Assembly (NCBI GenBank): GCA_024762795.1
Contig: JANTGS010000002.1
Span: 17,273 to 81,272 of the forward strand
DNA length: 64,000 nt
Source: Flavobacteriaceae bacterium
GTDB lineage: Bacteria > Bacteroidota > Bacteroidia > Flavobacteriales > Flavobacteriaceae
Reading direction: 5' to 3'
Shown: piece after piece, positions 27,348-36,969 of the stretch
How positions within the stretch are numbered: the stretch's first letter is position 1
Layout of the letters: the number at the start of each line of letters is the position of its first letter
The notes under the pieces: generated by a model
Seen by the model: the letters and a program-made list of their open reading frames with translations, nothing else
The model's database searches: none
What the model was told of the DNA's origin: nothing
Made by a program: the position numbers and the translations under genes

Positions 27348-29129
27348 ATGATGAATAAAAAAATAGTGATCTATCAGGTCTTTACCAGGCTTTTCGGTAA
27401 TACAAATACAACCAATAAGCCCTGGGGAACAATAGAGGAGAACGGAGTAGGAAAATTTAACGATTTTACCTCAAAAGCCTTACAGGAAATTAAAGAACTG
27501 GGGGTAACTCATATCTGGTATACCGGTGTTTTACATCATGCTACGGTTACAGATTATACAAAATATGGTATTTCCAATGATCATCCTGATGTGGTAAAAG
27601 GCAGGGCAGGTTCACCTTATGCTGTTAGAGATTACTTTCAGGTTGATCCTGATCTTGCTGAAGATCCTTCTAAAAGGATGGAGGAATTTGAGCAGTTGAT
27701 CGACCGTACACATAAAGCAGGTTTGAAAGTACTGATTGATATTATACCTAATCATGTGGCGAGAAAATATGAAGGCCTTAACAATCCGGAAGGTATTTCT
27801 GACTTCGGTGCTGCTGATGATACAGGGGTAGTTTATCAAAAAGATAATAATTTTTATTATGTGGTCGGAGAAGGGTTTAAAGTACCCGAATGGAGAGAGG
27901 GATATACACCTTTGGGTGGAATAAATGTTCCTGATGACAGAGGAGAATATGTTGAATTTCCTGCTAAATGGACCGGTAACGGATCGCGCAGGGCACAACC
28001 CGATTTTTTCGACTGGTATGAAACGGTAAAGATCAATTATGGGGTAAGTCCTGAAGGGGTGAAAGATTTTGATGAATTACCTGATGATTATGCTCAAAAA
28101 GGTTATGAGGATCACTTTTATTTTTGGAAAGAGAAAGAAATTCCTGACTCATGGAATAAATTCAGAGATATTGCTTCGTTCTGGCTGGATAAAGGAGTTG
28201 ACGGTTTTAGATATGATATGGCAGAAATGGTTCCGGTTGAATTCTGGAGTTTTATAAATTCTTCAATCAAAATAAAAAATCCTGAAGCATTCCTACTAGC
28301 AGAGGTGTATAATCCTGATCTGTATCGCCCTTTTATTTTTCTGGGAAAGATGGATTACCTCTATGATAAAGTTGCTTTCTACGATTCATTGAAACACATT
28401 GTAAAAGGATACGGCTGGACCGATCATATTCCGAAAGTACAGGAAGAAATGGCCGATATTGAACATCAGATGCTTCATTTTTTAGAAAATCATGATGAAC
28501 AACGTTTGCCTTGTGATGATTTTGCCCGCTTTGCAGAAAATGGCAAACCGGCTATGGTGGTGTCGGCCACGATCAGCACTTCGCCTACGATGATCTATTT
28601 CGCACAAGAAGTAGGGGAGCCTGCTCTGGAAAAGGCCGGATTTGGTTCACCTACAAGAAGCTCAATTTTTGATTATATAGGAGTTCCTCATCATCAGCGA
28701 TGGCTGAATGATAAAAAATTTGATGGAGGTCAGTTGTCAGAAAATGAAAGAACTTTACGCAGTTTTTATAAAAGTTTACTGAATTTTACCGTCAATAGTA
28801 GTGCGCTGATGGGGAATTATAAAGAGATCCATTATTACAACCGGGAACATACACAAAACTATAACCACAGGGTTTTCTCTTATGTGCGCTGGAGCGATGA
28901 GGAAAAGCTTATAGTGGTTTCTAATTTTGATATTTCTGAGGTACATGAATTTGAGCTGAAGATTCCGGAAGAGGTCATTCTGGAGTGGGAATTACAGCAG
29001 GGAAATTATAAATTAATTGATCAGTTAAATAATAAATTATCCCATGAGTTACTGGTTGAAGAAGGGAAAGGAAAAATACAAATAACTTTACAAGCTTTGG
29101 AATCGTTTATTTTGCAACTTACAAATTAA
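27348..29129 (+). CDS. GH13 alpha-amylase family protein, cytoplasmic
   Basis: A 593-residue GH13 enzyme without signal peptide. Barrel motifs are visible: VLIDIIPNHVARKY (region I), GVDGFRYDMAEMVPVEFWSF (region II, nucleophile Asp), FLLAEVYNPDLY (region III, acid/base Glu) and FLENHDEQRL (region IV). A large insert follows region I. It is not a trehalose synthase: the usual TreS signatures and the linked maltokinase are absent. It probably cleaves or rearranges intracellular alpha-glucans. Two ATG codons are adjacent at the start. It has its own promoter and lies at the end of the glucan cluster. Confidence 0.88.
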   Translation: MMNKKIVIYQVFTRLFGNTNTTNKPWGTIEENGVGKFNDFTSKALQEIKELGVTHIWYTGVLHHATVTDYTKYGISNDHPDVVKGRAGSPYAVRDYFQVDPDLAEDPSKRMEEFEQLIDRTHKAGLKVLIDIIPNHVARKYEGLNNPEGISDFGAADDTGVVYQKDNNFYYVVGEGFKVPEWREGYTPLGGINVPDDRGEYVEFPAKWTGNGSRRAQPDFFDWYETVKINYGVSPEGVKDFDELPDDYAQKGYEDHFYFWKEKEIPDSWNKFRDIASFWLDKGVDGFRYDMAEMVPVEFWSFINSSIKIKNPEAFLLAEVYNPDLYRPFIFLGKMDYLYDKVAFYDSLKHIVKGYGWTDHIPKVQEEMADIEHQMLHFLENHDEQRLPCDDFARFAENGKPAMVVSATISTSPTMIYFAQEVGEPALEKAGFGSPTRSSIFDYIGVPHHQRWLNDKKFDGGQLSENERTLRSFYKSLLNFTVNSSALMGNYKEIHYYNREHTQNYNHRVFSYVRWSDEEKLIVVSNFDISEVHEFELKIPEEVILEWELQQGNYKLIDQLNNKLSHELLVEEGKGKIQITLQALESFILQLTN

Positions 29130-29270
29130 AGGTAGAACCTTGATTTATAAACTAATAGCTATATTTAAACTGATTTTCCTTTTGCTTTTTAAAGGATTTG
29201 TTTTTATTGTTACAGATAAAATGTTTTTGAAATATTGATTGAATTAATCCTTAACTTGCGTAATTCTATT

Positions 29271-29297
29271 AAAAAGGAATAATTTCTCCTTTTTTTA
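29271..29297 (+). terminator. Putative terminator, 140 nt after the amylase gene
   Basis: AAAAAGGA (29271-29278) pairs with TCCTTTTT (29287-29294), followed by more T. A short A/T-rich hairpin, only moderately strong. It lies close to the next start codon at 29328, so it could act as a leader attenuator. Confidence 0.5.
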
Positions 29298-29327
29298 TGA
29301 ATTTTGAAATAAATCTAAATTAATAAT

Positions 29328-31142
29328 ATGTCAAAAACGCATACCTTTCATATTCCTGTAATGGGAATTGGTTTTACGATCGACACTCCGTTAAAGATCT
29401 CTCAATACGGAATCGATTCTGTGATATCGCTGGTGGATGATATCCTAATAGAAAAGATCAGGAAGGTTTATAGTGAAAAGTATGAGATACCTTATAAGGA
29501 GATCTCAGATAAGATTGAAGATTTCAGGGCCAAAAGGATTACCTCTTATCTTAATCTTGTAAATGAAATTACCGAAAGGAAATTTAATGAAGTTAAGAAG
29601 GCAGCGAGAGATAAGAGTGACGGGATTAAAGAATATTTGAGTCTTTTGCCCGATAATGCTTCCTTAAAAAAGGAGTTTAGCAATCTTAAGTCTAAATATT
29701 TTAATTTCGATGATCTTGAAAAACGTTTTAAAAACAGTTTCTCTAAGGGCAGTATAGATGTTAATATCATGACGAAATTAGACCGGGAAAATGTAAAGGA
29801 CGGAAAAGTACTTTCTGCAGAATACAATGATGCTCATGCTGCTTTAAGAGGATTTGCCAACAGTGATCTGAGTTCATCCTTAGTGCTTTCTGCCGGAATG
29901 AATCCAAGGCTTTATGCTTATCTTGAGAATTTTGACGATTTTTATCCTGATTCCCAAGGCAACATAAAAAAGAAGATCGTTTTAAAGGTAAGTGATTACC
30001 GCTCGGCTTTGATCCAGGGAAAATATCTTGCCAAAAAAGGGATCTGGGTATCGGAATACCGTATAGAATCAGGGCTGAACTGCGGAGGCCATGCCTTTGC
30101 TACAGAAGGTTATCTGATGGGGCCTATTCTGGAAGAGTTTAAGATCAATAGAAAGGACCTGGAAAGATCTGTAAATGAGATCTTGGTTCAGGCGTTAAAA
30201 AATAAGAACAGAGAAATTCCGGAAAATGATCTGACCGTTCTGATCACTGCTCAGGGAGGTGTCGGTACCGTTGAAGAACACGAATTTTTGCTGGATCATT
30301 ATCATGTGGATTCGGTAGGCTGGGGTTCCCCTTTCTTACTGGTTCCTGAGGCAACTACCGTGGATGAAGAAACCATACATAAACTGGAAGAGGCACGTGA
30401 AGAGGATCTTTATTTGAGTGATATTTCTCCATTGGGAGTACCTTTTAACAATTTACGCGGAAATACAAAAGATCTGGAAAAACAGAAAAGAATTGATCTT
30501 GGGCGTCCGGGCAGTCCCTGTCCGAAACAATATGTTGCCTTAAATAATGAGTTTACAGAACAAAAGATCTGTACAGCTTCACGGCAATATCAAAGAAATA
30601 AGATCAAAGAACTTGATGAAAATGATCTTTCTGACGAAGAATATAAAAAAGCATACGATAAAATTACAGTTAAATCCTGTATCTGTGTAGGATTGGGAAC
30701 TTCTGCATTGCTAAATAATAATTTAGACACAAAACAGGAAGGATTTGGGATTTCTGTTTGTCCGGGACCTAACATGGCCTATTTTTCTAAAAAACTCAGC
30801 TTAAAAGAAATGGTTGATCATATTTATGGTCGTGCAAAAGTGATCAGTTCAAAAAGGCCAAATATGTTTATAAAAGAATTGGATCTGTATCTTGATTATC
30901 TAAAGAATAAAGTGGAAGAATCTAAAGATTCGATGAATAGAAAACAAGAGAAATATCTGGTAAGTTTTTCAAAGAATTTAGAGGATGGAATCAATTATTA
31001 TGAGGGTCTTTTTTCTAAGGTTAAAGACCGGTTCGATGAAACTAAAGATCAGTTTTACAATGAACTTGAATCTGCAAGGAATACTCTAAATAACATCAGT
31101 CTGCAGATCGAAGATCTGAGAATGCAGACCATAAGAGTTTAA
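29328..31142 (+). CDS. Unknown 604-residue protein with a Cys-containing central domain
   Basis: I cannot assign a function. The N-terminal quarter is helical and charged; the middle (about 225-500) looks like a TIM-barrel enzyme, with ESGLNCGGHAFATEGYLMGP (near 247), VLITAQGGVGTVEEHEFLL, VDSVGWGSPFLLVPEATT and GFGISVCPGPNMAYFS. Cysteines at 252, 398 (GSPCPKQY), 415 (KICTASR), 451 and 453 (KSCICVGLG) and 478 are grouped enough to suggest a metal or iron-sulfur site. The last 100 residues form a predicted coiled coil. The pattern recalls FMN-dependent barrels such as nitronate monooxygenase, but that is only a guess. It is cytoplasmic, single-gene and followed by a strong terminator. Confidence 0.85.
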   Translation: MSKTHTFHIPVMGIGFTIDTPLKISQYGIDSVISLVDDILIEKIRKVYSEKYEIPYKEISDKIEDFRAKRITSYLNLVNEITERKFNEVKKAARDKSDGIKEYLSLLPDNASLKKEFSNLKSKYFNFDDLEKRFKNSFSKGSIDVNIMTKLDRENVKDGKVLSAEYNDAHAALRGFANSDLSSSLVLSAGMNPRLYAYLENFDDFYPDSQGNIKKKIVLKVSDYRSALIQGKYLAKKGIWVSEYRIESGLNCGGHAFATEGYLMGPILEEFKINRKDLERSVNEILVQALKNKNREIPENDLTVLITAQGGVGTVEEHEFLLDHYHVDSVGWGSPFLLVPEATTVDEETIHKLEEAREEDLYLSDISPLGVPFNNLRGNTKDLEKQKRIDLGRPGSPCPKQYVALNNEFTEQKICTASRQYQRNKIKELDENDLSDEEYKKAYDKITVKSCICVGLGTSALLNNNLDTKQEGFGISVCPGPNMAYFSKKLSLKEMVDHIYGRAKVISSKRPNMFIKELDLYLDYLKNKVEESKDSMNRKQEKYLVSFSKNLEDGINYYEGLFSKVKDRFDETKDQFYNELESARNTLNNISLQIEDLRMQTIRV

Positions 31143-31162
31143 TAAATGATTTATAGAAATTA

Positions 31163-31199
31163 AAAAACAGTCTGTTTTTCAATTCAACAGACTGTTTTT
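31163..31199. terminator. Bidirectional terminator between convergent genes
   Basis: AAAAACAGTCTGTT (31163-31176) pairs exactly with 31186-31199 around a 9-nt loop. A and T arms allow it to serve the 604-residue gene on the plus strand and possibly the DUF6249 gene on the minus strand. Confidence 0.85.
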
Positions 31200-31256
31200 G
31201 GTTTATTGGGCTTTTGTGTAATAATCAGGAAAACAAAGATTCCAGAAAAATTCGTT

Positions 31257-31595
31257 TTAGTAGTCTTTATTCTCTTTTCTTTCAATCAATGCATTGATAA
31301 TCAATCCGGTTCCTCCAAAGATAAAGATCATAGAAAAATAAGCTACCGGTTCTATAAGCCGGGTGTATTCTACCAAAAGAGCGCCTATTAGAATACCCAA
31401 GCCCACTCCGGTTGCCAGCATGCCAAATTTTAAGGTAATATTGCTAAAACTTTTCTTTTTGGTAGCAAAAAGAGAGGCGTCAGCTCCTTTTTCTATAAGT
31501 GCCATACGTTCTTTATTTCTGGTACTGATCCATACATAAATAACTCCAAAAATTGAAAATGCTATAATCAATGTAATAAATACTGCTCCTGCCAT
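31257..31595 (-). CDS. Small membrane protein, DUF6249-like
   Basis: A 112-residue protein with three hydrophobic segments (about 3-23, 55-77, 83-103) and the cytoplasmic motif STRNKERMALIEKGADASLF. This arrangement, with a KERMALIEKG-type motif after the first helix, is typical of DUF6249 proteins of Bacteroidota, whose function is unknown. It is divergent from the ECF sigma gene and could be a partner or target of it; that is inference. Confidence 0.75.
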   Translation of the reverse strand: MAGAVFITLIIAFSIFGVIYVWISTRNKERMALIEKGADASLFATKKKSFSNITLKFGMLATGVGLGILIGALLVEYTRLIEPVAYFSMIFIFGGTGLIINALIERKENKDY

Positions 31596-31791
31596 AATTA
31601 AAAATTTAAATTGTTTATTTGTTGTTATGACGTTGGTTCTTATGAACGGGTTACAAAAGTGTTTATATATTTTTTACTTTTTAGTGTTCTTACGGATAGG
31701 ATAATAAAAAATGGTATCCACATTAAGGTATTACCACATTAAATCACCAAAATATTGTAACCAAGTTTCGGTAAATTGCGTCAAACAAACA

Positions 31792-32367
31792 ATGGAATCA
31801 AAACATGATCAGGTCTATATAGACAGAATTCTTAACGGGGAGGTGAATGCCTATACTTTTTTGATCAATAAGTATAAGGATATGGTATACACCATAGCTG
31901 CTAAGATTACCAGGAATCATGAAGATGCCGAGGAGGTGGCTCAGGATACTTTTATGAAAGCTTTTCAAAAACTGGATACTTTTAAAGGTGATTCTAAGTT
32001 CTCAACCTGGTTGTACAGTATCGTTTACAGAACAGCGGTCAGCAGGATCCGGAAAAAAGAAGTCTCAACTTCAGCTATTGATGATTCTGTCATTGTAAAT
32101 TACAGTACCGAAAAAGATCATGAATATTCGCACGCCTTAAAAGAGGAGGAACAGCGGTATTATGTTAATAAAATTATTAATTCGCTGCCTGAGACCGATG
32201 CAGCACTGATCACCTTATACTATCTCAATGAAAATTCTGTTGGAGAGATCAGTGAGATTACTGGGTTGAGTAAGAGCAATATTAAAGTAAAACTCTACAG
32301 GATCCGTAAGAAACTTTATGCAGAACTTTCTTTTTTATTAAAAGAAGAAATGAGATCGATCGTATGA
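31792..32367 (+). CDS. ECF-type RNA polymerase sigma factor
   Basis: A 191-residue sigma-70 family factor with regions 2 and 4 only. Region 2: YKDMVYTIAAKITRNHEDAE, EVAQDTFMKAFQKLDTFKGD, SKFSTWLYSIVYRTAVSRIR. Region 4: SLPETDAALITLYYLNENSV and ITGLSKSNIKVKLYRIRKKL. I chose the ATG at 31792 (MESKHDQVYI); the frame stays open to 31711 but the added stretch is not sigma-like. The next gene overlaps by 4 nt and encodes a membrane protein, the usual arrangement for a sigma/anti-sigma pair. Confidence 0.92.
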   Translation: MESKHDQVYIDRILNGEVNAYTFLINKYKDMVYTIAAKITRNHEDAEEVAQDTFMKAFQKLDTFKGDSKFSTWLYSIVYRTAVSRIRKKEVSTSAIDDSVIVNYSTEKDHEYSHALKEEEQRYYVNKIINSLPETDAALITLYYLNENSVGEISEITGLSKSNIKVKLYRIRKKLYAELSFLLKEEMRSIV

Positions 32368-32846
32368 ACCATAAAGAAAACATAGACAAACTGATCCGTC
32401 AGCATCTGCAGGAAGAGCAAACCGGAAATAATTTTACAGGGAAACTCATGCAAAAGATTATTAAGGGGGGAAATATGGAAGAATTTGCTATGCGGCAACT
32501 CGCCAAAAAATATCTTCCTGAGCATACCCCAGAAGAATTTACTACAAAGGTGATGCAAAAGATAACTGCAGATTCTAAATCTACGGTTTATCAGCCGGTG
32601 ATTAGTAAAAAAATATGGATGGTGATCTTTTCTTTTCTCAGCGTTTTTATTATTACTGTTCTTTTCTTTTCTGTTAAAGGAAATCAGCAGACAAGTGTAG
32701 TAGGCTCTTATTTTACTAAAATAATCAACATTTTATCGGCTGATTATCCAAAAATTCTTACATCACCGTTACTTGCGATGAGTATGTTTGTGATGAGTTC
32801 TCTTTTCTTTTTGGATTATTTTATTCGTGAGACTCTAAAAAATTAA
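32364..32846 (+). CDS. Probable membrane-anchored anti-sigma factor
   Basis: A 160-residue protein with a soluble N-terminal half and two hydrophobic segments (about 85-105 and 130-152). The N-terminal part holds two similar blocks, NNFTGKLMQKIIKGGN and EEFTTKVMQKITADSK, which look like an internal duplication. The start codon overlaps the sigma stop (ATGA), indicating coupled translation. No zinc-binding HxxxCxxC motif is present, so it is not a classical ZAS-type anti-sigma factor. The role is inferred from position and topology. Confidence 0.7.
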   Translation: MNHKENIDKLIRQHLQEEQTGNNFTGKLMQKIIKGGNMEEFAMRQLAKKYLPEHTPEEFTTKVMQKITADSKSTVYQPVISKKIWMVIFSFLSVFIITVLFFSVKGNQQTSVVGSYFTKIINILSADYPKILTSPLLAMSMFVMSSLFFLDYFIRETLKN

Positions 32847-32860
32847 TTTCAATTTTTTAG

Positions 32861-33055
32861 TTAGTCGAACTAATCCCGCTTTTTTCTGGCGGGATCTTGG
32901 TTTAACCCGCCTTGCTGGCGTGGCAGGCACCTCGACCCTTAGGTCGATTCCTATTAAAGTGTTCAGGGCTTGCCCTGAGGTTTATAATACCTTTTATTTT
33001 TTTCATTATCAATGCAAAATATTCAAGCATAGCCTAAGCTATGGTTTAATATTTT
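32861..33055. repeat. Cluster of five palindromes, possible interspersed repeat
   Basis: The 274-nt gap between the sigma operon and porT holds no gene but five dyads in a row: TTAGT/ACTAA (32861-32873), ATCCCGC/GCGGGAT (32873-32895), TCGACC/GGTCGA (32932-32947), TCAGGGC/GCCCTGA (32963-32978) and a 40-bp compound dyad, AAAATATT..CATAGC/GCTATG..AATATTTT (33016-33055). The part from 32873 to 32978 is GC-richer than its surroundings. This looks like a REP/MITE-type repeat or remnant. The second hairpin may also end sigma-operon transcription. Confidence 0.55.
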
Positions 33056-33120
33056 AACGATGAAAAAGGAAAAAAGAACGAGTTAAAATGGCAAGTTATC
33101 CCGTAATAATTCCTTAAGAT

Positions 33121-33873
33121 CTATTCAAAAGTGAGATTTAAATAAACACCTCTCACCCCAAAAGAATCAATAGGGTCTGTCCATGGACTGCCCGGATGAG
33201 AATCTCTTACCAGCTGATCATTAATGGCAAAGATTCCTCTGATAGAAGGGGAGAATTTAAAGAAATAAAAGTAAAATTCCATCCCCAGGCCAACTTCATA
33301 CATAAAATTATGGGTGGTAGTTCTGAACTGTGAATCGAAATTATCTAGACTATTATCCTCATTGCTGGAGAAATTATAATCATAAGAAGCTCCACCAAGT
33401 ACGTAAGGGCGTATATTATTTAAACGGTCGGTGCTGAATTTAAACAATAGTGGTATGTGCAAATAAGTACCTGTAACAGTTCTCTCCGTATTGGTTGTAC
33501 CGTTATAATCTGGATTTTCAGATTCGATATTGGCATTTAAAAAATTAAAAGTTAATGAATTACTCATTAGTCCGGGTTCAAGCCGGAGGTTGATATTTTT
33601 ATGTAATCTAAGATCTACTACAAAGCCGATATTGAACCCATAGGCGTTATCCATTGATAAAGAAAGCTCTTTATCCAGTGGAGGTATTGGGCTGTATGAT
33701 CCGGGGCTTTTATAGTCAACGTTATAATTAAAACTGTTCATTCCCAGATAATATCCAAAATGCAGGGTTCTTTTGTCAAAGTTTGGCAGGTATTCAATTT
33801 TTTCTTTTTGCGCATAGACAGAGCCGGTGGCAAAAAGAAAAAAGATACTTATCAGATAGATTATTCTCTTCAT
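33121..33873 (-). CDS. porT: PorT/SprT-like outer-membrane beta-barrel protein, type IX secretion
   Basis: A 250-residue protein with a signal peptide (MKRIIYLISIFFLFATGSVYAQ) and alternating hydrophobic strands of an outer-membrane barrel: LHFGYYLGMNSFNYNVDY, NINLRLEPGLMSNSLTFNF, YLHIPLLFKFSTDRLNNIRP, and a C-terminal aromatic-rich strand. PorT of Porphyromonas and SprT of Flavobacterium are needed for type IX protein secretion, and the gene is characteristically next to ubiE, as here (4-nt gap). A generic PorT-fold barrel cannot be fully excluded, but the linkage makes the secretion role likely. Confidence 0.82.
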   Translation of the reverse strand: MKRIIYLISIFFLFATGSVYAQKEKIEYLPNFDKRTLHFGYYLGMNSFNYNVDYKSPGSYSPIPPLDKELSLSMDNAYGFNIGFVVDLRLHKNINLRLEPGLMSNSLTFNFLNANIESENPDYNGTTNTERTVTGTYLHIPLLFKFSTDRLNNIRPYVLGGASYDYNFSSNEDNSLDNFDSQFRTTTHNFMYEVGLGMEFYFYFFKFSPSIRGIFAINDQLVRDSHPGSPWTDPIDSFGVRGVYLNLTFE

Positions 33874-33877
33874 GGTA

Positions 33878-34606
33878 TTATTTTATTGCATGATAAATGG
33901 TTGCGGAACCAAAAGTCTGCGGATAAAACTCAGAACTTTTAAACCCTGTTTTTAGTAAAATATTGTTGAAAGCTTTACCAAAAGGAAAAGCAGCTGCAGA
34001 TTCCGGCAGGTATGAATAGGCTTTACTATCCTTAGAAAACAGTTTTCCCATGGTTGGAATAATATACTTTGAGTAAAAAAGATATCCTTGTCTTACCGGG
34101 AATTTTGTCGGCTGAGAGGTTTCCAGCACCACAAAAGAGCCTCCGGGTTTTAAAACACGGTAGATTTCTTTTAAGCCTTTTTCAAGGTTTTCAAAATTCC
34201 TTACTCCAAAACCAACGGTAGCAGCATCAAAACTTTGATCTTCAAAGGGTAGTTTTTCCGAATCTCCCAAAACCATATCTACTTTCTTATCCAGTCCTTT
34301 CTCTTTAACTTTTATTTTGCCAACTTCCAGCATCCCCGGGGAAAGGTCCAGTCCAACAACCTTCTCTGGGTTAATATCTGCCAGCATAATGGCCAGATCA
34401 CCGGTTCCTGTGGCAATATCAAGAATTCGTTTTGCTTTGGCCTCCTGAACGATCTTAACCACTTTCTTTCTCCATTTTACATCAATACCAAAGGTAAGTA
34501 AACGGTTCAGAAAATCGTAATTGGAAGAAACCTTATCAAACATCTGCGTAATCTGCTCTTTTTTCCCCAGATCAGAATCTTTATATGGAATGACTTTTTT
34601 CGACAT
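33878..34606 (-). CDS. ubiE: Demethylmenaquinone/ubiquinone methyltransferase
   Basis: SAM-dependent C-methyltransferase of 242 residues (UbiE/MenG), last step of menaquinone synthesis. Motif I reads [20 protein letters not shown] (near 65) and the family signatures are [20 protein letters not shown] and [20 protein letters not shown]. In this group the product is probably menaquinone, which would be the acceptor for the complex I encoded upstream. It forms an operon with porT and is divergent from queA. Confidence 0.93.
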   Translation of the reverse strand: MSKKVIPYKDSDLGKKEQITQMFDKVSSNYDFLNRLLTFGIDVKWRKKVVKIVQEAKAKRILDIATGTGDLAIMLADINPEKVVGLDLSPGMLEVGKIKVKEKGLDKKVDMVLGDSEKLPFEDQSFDAATVGFGVRNFENLEKGLKEIYRVLKPGGSFVVLETSQPTKFPVRQGYLFYSKYIIPTMGKLFSKDSKAYSYLPESAAAFPFGKAFNNILLKTGFKSSEFYPQTFGSATIYHAIK

Positions 34607-34687
34607 TTAGAAAATTTGTGTAAATATACCAAATACTTAAACAAATTACACTTTTAGTTGAAAAAGCAATATAAAATCCATATTTAC

Positions 34688-34719
34688 TTGACATTGCCTG
34701 TTTTGAGGTTGTATATTTG
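34688..34719 (+). promoter_or_regulatory. queA promoter, Bacteroidota type
   Basis: TTG (34688-34690, within TTGACA), 21 nt, TATATTTG (34712-34719), 44 nt before the start codon. It is a near-perfect housekeeping promoter and serves as the contrast for the dyad-containing promoters, which lack this TTG. Confidence 0.75.
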
Positions 34720-34763
34720 CAGCCGCATAAAACGAATATAAATATTGAAAAAAGACTACTTAT

Positions 34764-35813
34764 ATGAAATTATCCCATTTTAATTACGAATTACCTGATG
34801 ATTTACTGGCTGAATATCCTTCCGAAGAAAGAGACGAAGCCCGACTGATGGTTGTTAATCGTAAAGAAGGAACCATTGAACACCGTGTTTTTAAAGATAT
34901 CGTTGATTATTTTGACGAAGGTGATATTATGGTTTTTAACAACACCAAGGTTTTTCCTGCAAGACTTTTCGGTAATAAAGAAAAGACAGGAGCAAGGATC
35001 GAGGTATTTTTGTTAAGAGAGCTCAATGCAGAAAGCCGTTTATGGGATGTGCTGGTGGATCCGGCCAGAAAGATCAGAATAGGAAATAAACTTTTCTTTG
35101 GAGATGACAGCGGACTGGTGGCTGAGGTGATAGACAATACAACATCTCGAGGTAGAACTCTGCGTTTCCTTTTCGACGGATCTTATGAAGAATTTAGAAA
35201 GAAATTAAAGGAAATGGGAGAAACACCACTTCCAAAATATATCAAACGTCCTGTTGAACCTTCCGATAAGGAAAGATATCAAACTATTTACGCAAAACAT
35301 GAAGGGGCTGTTGCAGCTCCAACTGCCGGTTTACATTTTTCAAAGCATTTGTTAAAACGCCTTGAGATCAAAGGGGTTGATCTGGATGAGATTACTTTGC
35401 ATGTGGGGCTGGGAACTTTTAATCCTGTTGAGGTAGAGGATCTCTCAAAACACAAAATGGATTCTGAAGAATATACTATTTCGCAAAGTACTGCGGATGC
35501 TGTAAATAAAGCCAAAACGAATAAAAAAAGGGTTTGTGCTGTGGGTACTACTGTGATGAGAGCTATGGAAAGTTCAGTGTCAGCCAATCATCATCTAAAA
35601 CCATTCGACGGATGGACCAATAAATTTATCTTTCCGCCTTATGATTTTAGTATTGCCAATTGTATGATAACCAATTTTCATACACCAAAATCAACCTTAA
35701 TGATGATGACCTCAGCTTTTGCCGGCCATGATTTGTTGATGGAAGCTTATAAGCAGGCTGTTAAAGAAAAATATAAATTCTATTCGTATGGCGATGCTAT
35801 GTTGATTATATAG
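34764..35813 (+). CDS. queA: S-adenosylmethionine:tRNA ribosyltransferase-isomerase
   Basis: Transfers and isomerises the ribosyl group of SAM onto 7-aminomethyl-7-deazaguanine in tRNA, giving epoxyqueuosine. The 349-residue sequence carries the family motifs [63 protein letters not shown] and [15 protein letters not shown]. Length is standard. It has its own promoter and probably reads through to rlmN. Confidence 0.95.
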   Translation: MKLSHFNYELPDDLLAEYPSEERDEARLMVVNRKEGTIEHRVFKDIVDYFDEGDIMVFNNTKVFPARLFGNKEKTGARIEVFLLRELNAESRLWDVLVDPARKIRIGNKLFFGDDSGLVAEVIDNTTSRGRTLRFLFDGSYEEFRKKLKEMGETPLPKYIKRPVEPSDKERYQTIYAKHEGAVAAPTAGLHFSKHLLKRLEIKGVDLDEITLHVGLGTFNPVEVEDLSKHKMDSEEYTISQSTADAVNKAKTNKKRVCAVGTTVMRAMESSVSANHHLKPFDGWTNKFIFPPYDFSIANCMITNFHTPKSTLMMMTSAFAGHDLLMEAYKQAVKEKYKFYSYGDAMLII

Positions 35814-35828
35814 AATTTCTTTAGAAAA

Positions 35829-35852
35829 CTGTCTTAAAATGTTTTAAGACAG
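35829..35852 (+). terminator. Hairpin between queA and rlmN
   Basis: CTGTCTTAAAA (35829-35839) pairs exactly with TTTTAAGACAG (35842-35852), leaving TG at the tip. The T-run after it is broken (CTTCCTTATTTT), so termination may be partial. It ends 14 nt before the rlmN start. Confidence 0.55.
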
Positions 35853-35866
35853 CTTCCTTATTTTAA

Positions 35867-36907
35867 ATGAAAGATAAAAAAGATATTCGGGCTTTGTCTA
35901 AAGACCAGTTACGGGATTTCTTTATTGCAAACGGCGATAAGGCATTCCGGGGTAATCAGGTGTATGAGTGGTTGTGGAACAAAGGAGCACATTCCTTTGA
36001 ATCGATGACCAATGTTTCAAAAGATACCCGTAAAATGCTGGAAGAACATTTTGTGATCAATCACATAGAGGTTGATAAAATGCAGCAATCTTCTGACGGA
36101 ACGGTTAAAAATGCCATCAAATTACACGATTCGCTCATTGTTGAGTCGGTTATGATTCCTTCTCAAAAAAGAAGTACGGCTTGTGTATCCAGCCAGGTTG
36201 GTTGCAGTCTTAACTGCACTTTTTGTGCTACGGCACGATTAAAGAGAATGCGTAACCTGAATCCTGATGAAATCTATGATCAGGTAGTTTCCATCGATCA
36301 GCAAAGCAGATTGTTTGAGGGCCATCCGCTGACCAACATTGTTTTTATGGGAATGGGAGAGCCACTGCTGAATTATGACAATGTGATGAAAGCTATTGAT
36401 ATGATCATATCTGATGAAGGTCTCGGGATGTCGCCCAGGCGAATTACCCTTTCAACAGTTGGCCTGCCAAAGATGATTAAACAATTGGCTGATGATGAAG
36501 TGAAATTCAATCTGGCCGTGTCACTGCATTCAGCTATTGATGAGGTAAGATCGAAAATGATGCCTGTAAATAAATCACATAATCTTACTGAATTACTGGA
36601 GTCGTTAAAGTACTGGTATTCAAAAACTTCAAAAAGAATTACTTTTGAATATGTGGTATGGAAGGGGATCAATGATAAGAAAAAGGATATTGACGCCTTA
36701 GTTGAATATTGTAAAAGAGTTCCATCCAAGGTCAATTTGATAGAATACAATGCCATTGATAATGGAGATTTTCAACAGGCCGATCCCAAAGCGATCGAAT
36801 ATTATGTCAGGGAGCTCGAAAGAAATGATATTACAGTAAATGTACGGCGAAGCAGGGGAAAGGATATTGATGCCGCCTGCGGACAATTAGCCAATAAAAG
36901 CAGTTAA
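35867..36907 (+). CDS. rlmN: 23S rRNA/tRNA m2A methyltransferase
   Basis: Radical-SAM enzyme that methylates C2 of adenosine 2503 in 23S rRNA and A37 in some tRNAs. The 346 residues contain the cluster motif CSLNCTFCATARLKRMRNL (near 112), MGMGEPLLNYDNV and the C-terminal catalytic Cys in DIDAACGQLA. It is convergent with the ATP synthase operon and they share a terminator. Confidence 0.95.
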   Translation: MKDKKDIRALSKDQLRDFFIANGDKAFRGNQVYEWLWNKGAHSFESMTNVSKDTRKMLEEHFVINHIEVDKMQQSSDGTVKNAIKLHDSLIVESVMIPSQKRSTACVSSQVGCSLNCTFCATARLKRMRNLNPDEIYDQVVSIDQQSRLFEGHPLTNIVFMGMGEPLLNYDNVMKAIDMIISDEGLGMSPRRITLSTVGLPKMIKQLADDEVKFNLAVSLHSAIDEVRSKMMPVNKSHNLTELLESLKYWYSKTSKRITFEYVVWKGINDKKKDIDALVEYCKRVPSKVNLIEYNAIDNGDFQQADPKAIEYYVRELERNDITVNVRRSRGKDIDAACGQLANKSS

Positions 36908-36915
36908 TCCAAAAT

Positions 36916-36947
36916 AAAAAAACCGATGTTCAACATCGGTTTTTTTA
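36916..36947. terminator. Bidirectional terminator between rlmN and atpG
   Basis: ACCGATG (36922-36928) pairs with CATCGGT (36934-36940), extended by A7/T8 arms. It lies between convergent stop codons and can serve both transcripts. Confidence 0.9.
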
Positions 36948-36969
36948 TAAATCTTATCCAGGTATTTTT

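Noticed and set aside
27348-29129. GH13 enzyme as trehalose synthase supplying maltose to the GlgE route
   Set aside because: It lacks TreS signatures and no maltokinase is nearby; a general intracellular amylase fits better.
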